DNA of 8,126 nucleotides from Deltaproteobacteria bacterium (GTDB taxonomy: Bacteria; Desulfobacterota; DSM-4660; Desulfatiglandales; HGW-15). The stretch's first letter is position 1, and each line of letters opens with the position of its first letter. Both the position numbers and the translations under genes were made by a program. Shown piece by piece: positions 1 to 6,039 of this stretch. The notes under the pieces are model-generated. The model did not search any database. It had not been told where the DNA came from and saw nothing but the letters and a program-made list of their open reading frames with translations. Where the stretch lies: positions 1 to 8,126 of the forward strand of contig JAFDHB010000154.1 of the NCBI GenBank assembly GCA_019308985.1, in the 5' to 3' direction.

Positions 1-23
1 GTTTAATGGGTACTGGTGGCGCT

Positions 24-78
24 GAATCAGAGGTCTAGGAGCACCTAAGAACATCGTTGGGGCAACGGCCTCTGAATC
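24..78. other. Possible three-way-junction fold
   Basis: An outer stem pairs TCAGAGG (27-33) with CCTCTGA (69-75), extended by two more pairs (24-25 with 77-78) past an A/A mismatch. Inside it lie two small hairpins: TAGG-AGCA-CCTA (36-47) and CGTTG-GGG-CAACG (55-67). Together these make a plausible closed three-way junction in 55 bases. It does not match any riboswitch or ribozyme consensus I could recall. Short pairings of this kind can arise by chance, and the strand is unknown because the fold is symmetrical. Confidence 0.3.
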
Positions 79-107
79 TGGAGTTATTTAACGGGGTAAA
101 TGATTGC

Positions 108-126
108 GGCGTACTTCAAGTACGCC
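108..126. repeat. Near-perfect palindrome, 9-base arms
   Basis: GGCGTACTT and AAGTACGCC are exact reverse complements separated by a single C. Nearby, CTTCAAGT inside the palindrome recurs in inverted orientation as ACTTGAAG at about 154-161. The symmetry suits a dispersed intergenic (REP-like) repeat or a DNA-binding site. No T tract follows on either strand, so an intrinsic terminator is unlikely. Whether it is repeated elsewhere in the genome cannot be seen here. Confidence 0.5.
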
Positions 127-260
127 TCATCACACGATATTTGCGCGCCTTGAACTTGAAGCTTTTTGCTTTGCCATCCAAGTTGCAAGTGCTGGCATGT
201 TCCTCTAGTTTGAAACAGGATGCGTTGCTAAAGACGGATCTACATGCGGTCAAGCATTCC

Positions 261-296
261 GCAAGCTCAACTTGCATCTGGGGCTTTTCCGAAAGC
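261..296. other. Two adjacent small hairpins
   Basis: GCAAG-CTCAA-CTTGC (261-275) is followed by GCTTT-TCCG-AAAGC (283-296). The second has a four-base loop of the UNCG type when read as plus-strand RNA, a class of unusually stable tetraloops, although the closing pair is U-A rather than the preferred C-G. They lie about 70 bases before the aminotransferase start, so they could belong to its leader, but there is no sequence match to a known regulatory RNA. Confidence 0.3.
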
Positions 297-355
297 ATCC
301 GTGGTTTGGAGTTTCTGCTATTAAGTCAATGATAGATATTCCGCGGGAAGGGACG

Positions 356-364
356 AAGGGGGAG
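356..364 (+). promoter_or_regulatory. Strong ribosome binding site fixing a GTG start
   Basis: The purine run AAGGGGGAG ends two bases before GTG at 367. It supports this non-ATG start over the in-frame ATGs at residues 15 and 17, which have no comparable site in front of them. Confidence 0.7.
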
Positions 365-366
365 CG

Positions 367-1512
367 GTGGACAGGATTGCGGAGAGGGCCGATAAGATAA
401 GCCCTTTCATGGTCATGGAGGTCATGGAAAGGGCCCATGAGCTTGAAAGGGGCGGTGCTGATATAGTTCATCTGGAGATAGGTGAGCCTGATTTCCCCAC
501 GCCGGAGATCATCTGCAAGGCAGCCGAAAGGGCCATTGCTGAAGGCAAGACCCATTATACTCACAGCCTCGGGATAATAGAACTCAGGGAGGCCATCTGC
601 GGGCACTACTATGAAAGGTACGGTGTAAAAATCGATCCGGATCAGGTTATTGTAACATCGGGCACATCCCCTGCTCTTTTCATGATATTTTCGGTGCTCC
701 TGGAACGGGGTGATGAAATTATCATCTCAGATCCCCATTATCCATGCTACCCTAATTTTGCCAATTTCTTGGGCGCCTCTCCGGTTTTTGTAAAGGTCTT
801 CGAGGAAGATGGATTCCAGTATAGACCCGAGGACATAGAAAAGGAGATGGGTCCGCGCTGCAAAGCCATCATGATAAATTCTCCCTCCAATCCGACGGGG
901 AATCTCCTTTCTCCAGAGCGGATGAAGAGGATCGCGGATTTAGGCCCTTTTGTCATTTCCGACGAGATATACCATCAGCTCGTCTACGGTGCGCGGGAAC
1001 ATTCCATTCTTGAATTCACCGATAGGGCCTTTGTTTTGAATGGCTTTTCAAAGGCCTATGCCATGACAGGATGGCGCCTAGGCTATATAATCGCGCCCAA
1101 GGATTTCGTAAGGCCGCTCCAGAAGATACAGCAGAACTTTTTTATCTCCGCCGGTAGTGTCTCACAATGGGCAGGAGTCACGGCCCTGAAGGAGGCCGGC
1201 AGAGAGGTGGAACGTATGAAGCTCATTTACGACAAGCGACGCAAATACATGATAGAGACTTTGAAGAAAATGGGATTCGGCATAACCGTGGAACCAGTCG
1301 GCGCCTTCTATATCCTGGCCAATGCAAAGAGGTTCTCTGGGGACTCCTATTCCTTGGTGTTCGAAATACTAGAGAAGGCCGGGGTCGGCGCCAGTCCGGG
1401 CATTGATTTCGGCAGCAATGCAGAGGGCTATCTCAGGTTTTCCTATGCCAACTCCCTCGAAAACATAAAAGAGGGACTCGATCGTATTGACCGGTATCTA
1501 AAGAAACGCTGA
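367..1512 (+). CDS. Class I/II PLP-dependent aminotransferase
   Basis: A 381-residue cytosolic aminotransferase of the aspartate aminotransferase superfamily (fold type I). It transfers an amino group between an amino acid and a 2-oxo acid through pyridoxal phosphate. The expected landmarks occur in order: an N-terminal LEIGEPDFPTP motif (about 36-46), a cofactor phosphate-binding GTSPALF stretch (99-105), the substrate-stacking region DPHYP (122-126), SNPTG (174-178) with Asn175, SDEIY (198-202) with Asp199, the Schiff-base Lys229 in SKAYAMTGWRLGY, and Arg357 in LRFSY, which should bind the substrate carboxylate. The length is normal for the family. The start is GTG, backed by a strong ribosome binding site. 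The stop abuts the engB start codon, implying cotranscription. The amino acid substrate cannot be read from the sequence; aspartate, alanine or an aromatic acid are all possible. This is not the DegT/DnrJ/EryC1 type of sugar aminotransferase. Confidence 0.93.
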   Translation: MDRIAERADKISPFMVMEVMERAHELERGGADIVHLEIGEPDFPTPEIICKAAERAIAEGKTHYTHSLGIIELREAICGHYYERYGVKIDPDQVIVTSGTSPALFMIFSVLLERGDEIIISDPHYPCYPNFANFLGASPVFVKVFEEDGFQYRPEDIEKEMGPRCKAIMINSPSNPTGNLLSPERMKRIADLGPFVISDEIYHQLVYGAREHSILEFTDRAFVLNGFSKAYAMTGWRLGYIIAPKDFVRPLQKIQQNFFISAGSVSQWAGVTALKEAGREVERMKLIYDKRRKYMIETLKKMGFGITVEPVGAFYILANAKRFSGDSYSLVFEILEKAGVGASPGIDFGSNAEGYLRFSYANSLENIKEGLDRIDRYLKKR

Positions 1513-2091
1513 ATGGATATAGTATTCATCAAGAGTGCCGCCCATGAAAGACAATACCCCCCTCCGGATAGGCCTGAAATCGCATTTGCGGGCAGGTCCA
1601 ACGTGGGGAAGTCCACTCTGATCAACGTGCTTGCCAACAGGAAAGGAATAGCCAGAACCAGCTCGAAACCCGGGCTGACAAGGACCATAAATTTTTTTCT
1701 CCTGGAGAAGAGGATCTATTTCGTGGATCTCCCCGGCTATGGCTATGCCCGGGTCCCACTGAGTGTAAGGAGGGCTTGGGGAGATCTCGTAGAGAACTAC
1801 CTGAGGGTAAGGAGCAACCTGAAGGCGGTCGTTGTTATTATGGACATAAGGAGGGATCCGACAGAAGGGGACAGGGACCTGCTGAACTGGTTGAGACATT
1901 ACGGGATGAAAGCCATGCTCGTTATGACAAAGGCGGACAAGCTTTCGCGACAGAAAGCGCGCCTTCGAAAGGAGGCCATCAGAAGGGATCTGGGGGACTC
2001 TTGCCCTGAAGACCCTATCCTGTTTTCTGCCAGGACAAGGGAGGGGAGGAAGGAGATATGGGAGAGAATCAATTCGGCCATCAGCTCTTGA
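1513..2091 (+). CDS. engB: Ribosome biogenesis GTP-binding protein EngB (YihA/YsxC)
   Basis: A 192-residue TRAFAC-class GTPase that acts in assembly of the large ribosomal subunit. All nucleotide-binding motifs are present: G1 GRSNVGKST (27-35), the G2 threonine in GLTRT (54-58), G3 DLPGYG (72-77), G4 TKAD (139-142) and G5 FSART (171-175). AGRSNVGKS followed by KPGLTRTINFF is diagnostic of the EngB subfamily. The length is typical and the protein looks complete. Its ATG follows the aminotransferase TGA with no intervening base, and there is no clear ribosome binding site, so translation is probably coupled to the upstream gene. The last 11 bases overlap the convergent regulator gene. Confidence 0.96.
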   Translation: MDIVFIKSAAHERQYPPPDRPEIAFAGRSNVGKSTLINVLANRKGIARTSSKPGLTRTINFFLLEKRIYFVDLPGYGYARVPLSVRRAWGDLVENYLRVRSNLKAVVVIMDIRRDPTEGDRDLLNWLRHYGMKAMLVMTKADKLSRQKARLRKEAIRRDLGDSCPEDPILFSARTREGRKEIWERINSAISS

Positions 2092-3448
2092 TGTTGTTCA
2101 GGCCGTATGCCTTTATCTTCTTGTGTAGATTGCTCCTTTCAATGCCGATAGCTTCCGCAGTCTGGGAGACGTTCCCTTTGAATTCCTTTAGCTTTTTTGC
2201 GATGAACGCCCTTTCGAACCTGGCCTTGGCTTCCTTGTATGAAGAGGCCATGAGAGAAGATTCAAGGTCGTCCTTGAGGCCTGATTCGAGATTGTAAGGG
2301 GTTGGTATGTCCCTTGCACGTATTATGCTGTCCCTTGTCATGATTACCATTCGCTCGACCAGGTTTTTGAGCTCCCTGACGTTGCCGGGCCAGTGGTACT
2401 TTTTTAATAATTCGATGCTTTCCTCTGAAAACTCCTTCTGATCAAGATTGGTGTTCCTGGCTATCTCCCTGAGGAATTCGTTGATGAGTTCCGGGATATC
2501 TTCGACCCGTTCACGCAGGGGTGGGACTCTTATGGGGATGACGTTCAGCCTGAAGTATAGGTCGTCTCTGAAAGTCCCCTTTTTGATCTCTGCTTCCAGG
2601 TCCTTGTTTGTGGCCGCAATGACTCTCACGTCCACGTGTATGGTCCTTGACCCTCCCACCCTCTCAAACTTTTGCTCCTCAAGGATCCTCAGGGTCTTTG
2701 ATTGCGCCTTCAGGCTCATGTCACCTATTTCATCCAGGAACAGGGTGCCTTCGTGGGCGAGGTCGAACTTGCCCTTTTTCATGGAGTCCGCGCCGGTGAA
2801 GGCTCCCTTCTCGTGCCCGAACAGTTCGCTTTCGATTAATTCCTCGGGGATAGCCGCACAGTTGACCTCGATCATGGGCTTATGGCTTCGCTTGCTCAGT
2901 CTGTGGATGGTATGGGCAACAAGTTCCTTCCCGGTCCCGTTCTCTCCTGATATGAGCACCCAAGCATTGGTGGGAGCGACTATCCTTATCTGTTCCTTTA
3001 CTTCTCTTATGGCTTTGCTGTTGCCTGTTATTCTGTATTTGTCCCGTTCTTTGGCCCTTAATAGGTTGAGCTCCTCCTCCAGCCGGTAGTAATCGAGGGC
3101 ATTGTTGATGGATAGGAGAACCTTTTCCAGTGAAAGGGGCTTCTCTATGAAGTCGTAAGCCCCCAGTTTGGTCGCTTTGACCGCGGTTTCTATGGTGCCA
3201 TGCCCTGACATCATGAGCACCTGGAGGGCGGGATAGTTCTCCTTGATTTTCACCAGGGTCTCTATTCCGTCCATATCAGGCATCCAGATATCGAGGAGCA
3301 CGAGATCAGGTAAGGTCTCTTCTACTCTTTGGAGAGCCTCCATTCCACTCTTGGCGCATAAGACCTCGAAGCCCTCGTCCGAGAGGATACCCCGTAACGA
3401 CTGGAGAATGGATTCCTCGTCATCTACTAACAGGATGGTCTTTGGCAT
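2081..3448 (-). CDS. Sigma-54-dependent response regulator, NtrC/NtrX type
   Basis: A 455-residue three-domain transcriptional activator. The receiver domain (about 1-118) has acidic residues Asp9 and Asp10, phospho-acceptor Asp53, Ser81 and Lys103. The central AAA+ domain (about 140-380) has Walker A GENGTGKE (168-175), the sigma-54 contact loop GAFTGA (215-220), Walker B LFLDE (236-240), sensor I in AATNKD (279-283 region), arginines at 294 and 300, and WPGNVREL (353-360). A Fis-type helix-turn-helix lies at about 424-447 (GNVSQTAEAIGIERSNLHKK). Every residue needed for phosphorylation-controlled ATPase activity and open-complex formation is there. The ATG at 3448 has GGGGAAG in front of it. 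The C terminus resembles NtrX/FlbD-like regulators, but the regulon is unknown. No histidine kinase gene is adjacent, so it is an orphan within this window. Confidence 0.95.
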   Translation of the reverse strand: MPKTILLVDDEESILQSLRGILSDEGFEVLCAKSGMEALQRVEETLPDLVLLDIWMPDMDGIETLVKIKENYPALQVLMMSGHGTIETAVKATKLGAYDFIEKPLSLEKVLLSINNALDYYRLEEELNLLRAKERDKYRITGNSKAIREVKEQIRIVAPTNAWVLISGENGTGKELVAHTIHRLSKRSHKPMIEVNCAAIPEELIESELFGHEKGAFTGADSMKKGKFDLAHEGTLFLDEIGDMSLKAQSKTLRILEEQKFERVGGSRTIHVDVRVIAATNKDLEAEIKKGTFRDDLYFRLNVIPIRVPPLRERVEDIPELINEFLREIARNTNLDQKEFSEESIELLKKYHWPGNVRELKNLVERMVIMTRDSIIRARDIPTPYNLESGLKDDLESSLMASSYKEAKARFERAFIAKKLKEFKGNVSQTAEAIGIERSNLHKKIKAYGLNNIKS

Positions 3449-3759
3449 GGTACTTCCCCACCAAAGTCGATAATAATCACATACACTTATTCCGACTCAC
3501 CGATGATAACGTCTCGGCGCTTTTCAAGGATTATGGGCCTCAGCAATCTCTTTTCAGAGGTGAAAGACGCATGCGGTTATGCTCCATTCCATGCCGGCCA
3601 GTCACTCCAGAAAAGGCATCATCACCCCTTCAGGGAGTCCGAGGATGTATTTGAAATCGCTACAGTGTTGACAAGTAGGAAGTTTCATTTTCGTTTAATC
3701 CTGGCTTCTTGCCCGGCGGCGGAGCTGGATTGTTACTCCTGATGAAGGGCCACAACATT
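3449..3759. other. 311-base gap between regulator and lpxB
   Basis: No complete gene is evident. On the minus strand, three short open stretches in three different frames follow each other: about 3602-3688, then about 3550-3620, then 3487-3576. This pattern resembles a small gene broken by frameshifts, though chance is possible. A weak minus-strand sigma-70-like pair, TTGTCA (3669-3674) and AATACA (3646-3651) with a 17-base spacer, could drive the regulator but would leave a leader of about 190 bases. No hairpin with a T tract was found after lpxB, so where the lpx transcript ends is unclear. Confidence 0.5.
3487..3688 (-). pseudogene. Possible decayed small CxxC protein gene
   Basis: From ATG at 3686-3688 a 28-codon frame begins MKLPTCQHCSDFKYI, with a CxxC pair like the start of a zinc-ribbon protein, and stops at 3602. 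A second frame covers the middle. A third frame, open from 3576, ends with LRPIILEKRRDVIIGESE before a TAA at 3487-3489. The codons in the first and last parts resemble those of neighbouring genes. Joined by frame changes they would make a protein of about 66 residues. I do not recognise a family. It may equally be unrelated chance frames; the ribosome binding site is poor. Confidence 0.2.
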
Positions 3760-4896
3760 CTATCTTATCATGTCTACAGCTATTTGAGCAGCCCTTTCTG
3801 AGGCCCCTCCCTTTCCAAGTCGTTCCTTCACTCTCTCCAAGTCTTTTACCATATTCGTTCTCCTTGTGCCATCCTCGAGGAGAAGAAGGCTCTCCTCAGC
3901 CAACCTCTGTGGGTCGACATCATCCTGGATCAGTTCAGGCACCACCATTTCGCCTGCCACAAGGTTTACCAGACTGATAAAAGGGACCTTAACTATTTTT
4001 TTCCCTAACCAGAAAGATAAAGGGGACAGCTTGTAGACTACGATCATGGGTGTTCCCACAATGGCTGTTTCAAGGGTTGCGGTTCCCGAGGTTACAAGGG
4101 CCAGGTCACAGGCGGCCAGGGATTTGTATAACATTCCCTCGGTGGTTTTTATGGGAACGGAGCCGGGCTCTATGAGGGGAAATATGAAGTCTTTTGGTAT
4201 GGTCGAGGCAATCGGCAATACACATTGGAGATCCTGATACCGGGATGCAAGGATCTCGGCCGCTTTGACCATGGCAGGGAGGTGGTTCTTGACCTCCTCT
4301 TTTCGACTGCCGGGCAACAGGCCCAAAACAGGAGACGCTTCTTCGAGTCCCAGTTCTTTTAGGGCATGGGCCTTGCTTAGATTGTGGGGTACGGAATCCA
4401 TCAAGGGATGACCCACGTACTTGACGTCTATATCGCACTCCCCGTAAAATTCCTCTTCAAAAGGGAAGATGACCGCCATTCGGTCCACTCGATCCGCAAT
4501 CTTTCTGACCCTGCCCTTTCTCCATGCCCATACCTGGGGACTGATATAATATAAGACCGGTACATTATGTCTTTTTGCAACACCGGCCAGCCGGATATTG
4601 AAATCAGGATAATCAATCAAGATAAGCAGGTCAGGCCTGGTACTTTTTAAGAGGGATCTCATGCCGTAAAACGCCCTGAGGATGGTGGTCAGCCTGGAAA
4701 ACACCTCAACAAGCCCAACAACGGCCATCTGCGAAGAAGGAAACAAGATCTCGACACCTGCCTGTTCCATTCTCTCCCCGCCGATCCCCAGGAAGGAAAT
4801 TCCTGGATCGAGCTTTTTCACGGAGAGCACCAAATTGGCTCCGTGCAAATCCGCAGAAGCCTCACCGGCGACTATCACCACACGCTTGTTGTCCAA
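3760..4896 (-). CDS. lpxB: Lipid-A-disaccharide synthase LpxB
   Basis: A 378-residue family GT19 glycosyltransferase that condenses UDP-2,3-diacylglucosamine with lipid X at the inner face of the inner membrane to form the beta-1,6-linked lipid A disaccharide. Family landmarks run the whole length: GEASADLHGA (11-20, a slight variant of GEASGD), LIDYPDFNIRLA (93-104), YYISPQVWAWRKGR (116-129), VGHPL (161-165), LLPGSRKEEV (193-202), TSGTATLETA (269-278) and NLVAGEMVVPELIQ (311-324). The length is normal. The start is TTG: an in-frame TAG lies two codons upstream, so no earlier start exists, and the next options are GTG codons at residues 6-7. It begins 25 bases after the oxidoreductase stop and is the last lpx gene of the cluster in this window. 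Confidence 0.96.
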   Translation of the reverse strand: MDNKRVVIVAGEASADLHGANLVLSVKKLDPGISFLGIGGERMEQAGVEILFPSSQMAVVGLVEVFSRLTTILRAFYGMRSLLKSTRPDLLILIDYPDFNIRLAGVAKRHNVPVLYYISPQVWAWRKGRVRKIADRVDRMAVIFPFEEEFYGECDIDVKYVGHPLMDSVPHNLSKAHALKELGLEEASPVLGLLPGSRKEEVKNHLPAMVKAAEILASRYQDLQCVLPIASTIPKDFIFPLIEPGSVPIKTTEGMLYKSLAACDLALVTSGTATLETAIVGTPMIVVYKLSPLSFWLGKKIVKVPFISLVNLVAGEMVVPELIQDDVDPQRLAEESLLLLEDGTRRTNMVKDLERVKERLGKGGASERAAQIAVDMIR

Positions 4897-4921
4897 TTTC
4901 TACCGCCAGACGGTTACGGTA

Positions 4922-5905
4922 TCAACAGATGGTCAGGAACTCTTTGCAACCCTTTTCAATCTGCTGAATGATCTCAAGTGCATATTTGAGTGCTCTTCTT
5001 CCGTCTTCCCCCGGTACAACGGGTTCAGCCCTATTGATGACCGCATTGATAAAGGAAGATATCTCGTCTTTGAGCGGGTCGCGCCCGGGATAGCTGATCT
5101 TCTTTGTTACCACCGGGGGAAAGGGATCCCTTCCCTCAGTGCTGTTATCCAGCCGGGTCACGCTCAACTCCCTCTTATGGCAGTCGACCGCCAGATAGGC
5201 ATCAGGTTGGAATATCCTGATTTTTCTGGTGACCCTGTCGGAAACCCGGCTCGCAGTGAGATTCCCCACAACACCGTTTTCAAAGATTATGCGCGCATTT
5301 GCAATATCGGTCTTGCCGGTCAGTACGGTCATGCCCACTGCATGGATCTCCTTGACCTCTGAAGGGACCAAGTGAAGGATGATGTCCAGGTCATGTATCA
5401 TGAGATCCAGCACGACGTCCACGTCGGTCCCCCTCGTGGTGAAGGTATTCATCCTATGGGACTCAATGAAAACAGGATTTCCTATCATGGATTCAACGCT
5501 GACCACGGCCGGATTGAATCTCTCCACTAGGCCCACCTGGAGGACCAGATTGTTCTCTTTCGCCAGGCTGATCAGAGTATCAGCGGGCTCAAGATGGTAG
5601 GTGATAGGCTTTTCGATAAGGAGGTGTATGCCCATGGAGAGAACATCCTTGGCCACATCATAATGGGTTTCCGTAGGAACGGCTAGGCTGACCGCATCGA
5701 CTTTGTCCAGGATTTCATAGTGGTTTAAAAAAGACTGGGTCTCATAGCGTCGGCCGATTTCTTCGGCTCGCTCCTTGTCGATATCGACCACGCCGACCAG
5801 GTCCACCTCGGGTAGGTCCTTGTATTTTTGTACGTGATATTCACCCAGGTGCCCAACGCCTATAACACCGATCCTCAACTTTCGATCCGTCATATCACGA
5901 TCCAT
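4922..5905 (-). CDS. Gfo/Idh/MocA-family NAD(P)-dependent oxidoreductase
   Basis: A 327-residue dehydrogenase with an N-terminal Rossmann domain (GVIGVGHLG, 13-21; acidic D41 at the end of the second strand favours NAD), the family EKP motif with Lys99 (98-100), and a C-terminal substrate domain containing LDLMIHDLD with Asp167 and His171, matching the usual Lys/Asp/His catalytic set. Members of this family oxidise or reduce sugars, often nucleotide sugars. It lies between lpxI and lpxB on the same strand, so a role in lipid A or envelope sugar precursors is likely but unproven. GnnA, which oxidises UDP-GlcNAc at C3 to allow 3-amino lipid A, belongs to this family and is a candidate identity. 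Two starts are possible: the ATG used here, or the ATG at residue 5 (5891-5893), which has AAGGATGG at a somewhat long spacing and may be better. Confidence 0.9.
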   Translation of the reverse strand: MDRDMTDRKLRIGVIGVGHLGEYHVQKYKDLPEVDLVGVVDIDKERAEEIGRRYETQSFLNHYEILDKVDAVSLAVPTETHYDVAKDVLSMGIHLLIEKPITYHLEPADTLISLAKENNLVLQVGLVERFNPAVVSVESMIGNPVFIESHRMNTFTTRGTDVDVVLDLMIHDLDIILHLVPSEVKEIHAVGMTVLTGKTDIANARIIFENGVVGNLTASRVSDRVTRKIRIFQPDAYLAVDCHKRELSVTRLDNSTEGRDPFPPVVTKKISYPGRDPLKDEISSFINAVINRAEPVVPGEDGRRALKYALEIIQQIEKGCKEFLTIC

Positions 5906-6039
5906 CCTTTACCGCGTTCTTTATTTTGTCCTGAAAAACTTGGTCCTTTCCCGCATAGCGGGGCCTGCGATGGGCCGGGATATTCATCAAATTCCCGGCA
6001 ACGGCCTTTAGGTGTGCATCCCCACCCCATGGGCGTGGT
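5906..6039. other. 134-base spacer with hairpins inside the lpx cluster
   Basis: The longest gap in an otherwise tight gene cluster. It contains a stem of seven perfect pairs, GCCGGGA (5974-5980) with TCCCGGC (5993-5999) around a 12-base loop, and a smaller stem CCCGC-ATA-GCGGG (5950-5962). On the transcribed (minus) strand a run of five T residues follows the second stem only after about 12 bases, so neither is a classic intrinsic terminator. The stems may act in mRNA processing or partial termination. A 30-codon minus-strand frame (5895-5987) spans part of it and overlaps the start of the oxidoreductase gene. Confidence 0.5.

Larger units (their letters stand above)
1..366. other. Non-coding leader region with several inverted repeats
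   Basis: I see no convincing gene here. The open frames on both strands are short, lack good ribosome binding sites and have no recognisable domain. The stretch is instead rich in short inverted repeats: a possible branched fold at 24-78, a palindrome at 108-126, a small A+T hairpin at 159-171, GCAAG/CTTGC at 261-275, and GCTTT/AAAGC around a TCCG loop at 283-296. A near-direct repeat, TTTAATGGGTA (2-12) and TTTAACGGGGTA (87-98), is also present. The base composition looks less coding-like than the genes that follow. It could be an intergenic repeat element, the 3' end or flank of something to the left, or a structured leader of the aminotransferase gene; the sequence alone does not decide. 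No clear sigma-70 or sigma-54 promoter was found. Confidence 0.6.

Noticed and set aside
116..298. 60-codon minus-strand frame ending in the basic tail KARKYRVMRRT
   Set aside because: It ends inside the palindrome at 108-126 and its basic tail is what the repeat-like sequence would encode; better explained as a by-product of the repeat.
57..332. 91-codon plus-strand frame in the left-edge region
   Set aside because: It starts with TTG, has no ribosome binding site, runs through the palindrome and hairpins, and shows no recognisable domain.
2448..3089. 213-codon plus-strand frame
   Set aside because: It lies wholly opposite the sigma-54 regulator, whose AAA+ motifs are intact; the product is serine/leucine-rich antisense translation.
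3668..3691. Plus-strand TTGACA promoter box
   Set aside because: No acceptable -10 box lies 16-18 bases downstream, and no plus-strand gene follows.
4682..5362. 226-codon plus-strand frame
   Set aside because: Antisense to lpxB and the oxidoreductase gene, both with full family motifs.
5950..5999. Intrinsic terminator after lpxI
   Set aside because: The stems are not followed directly by a T tract on the transcribed strand, and the operon continues with the same orientation.
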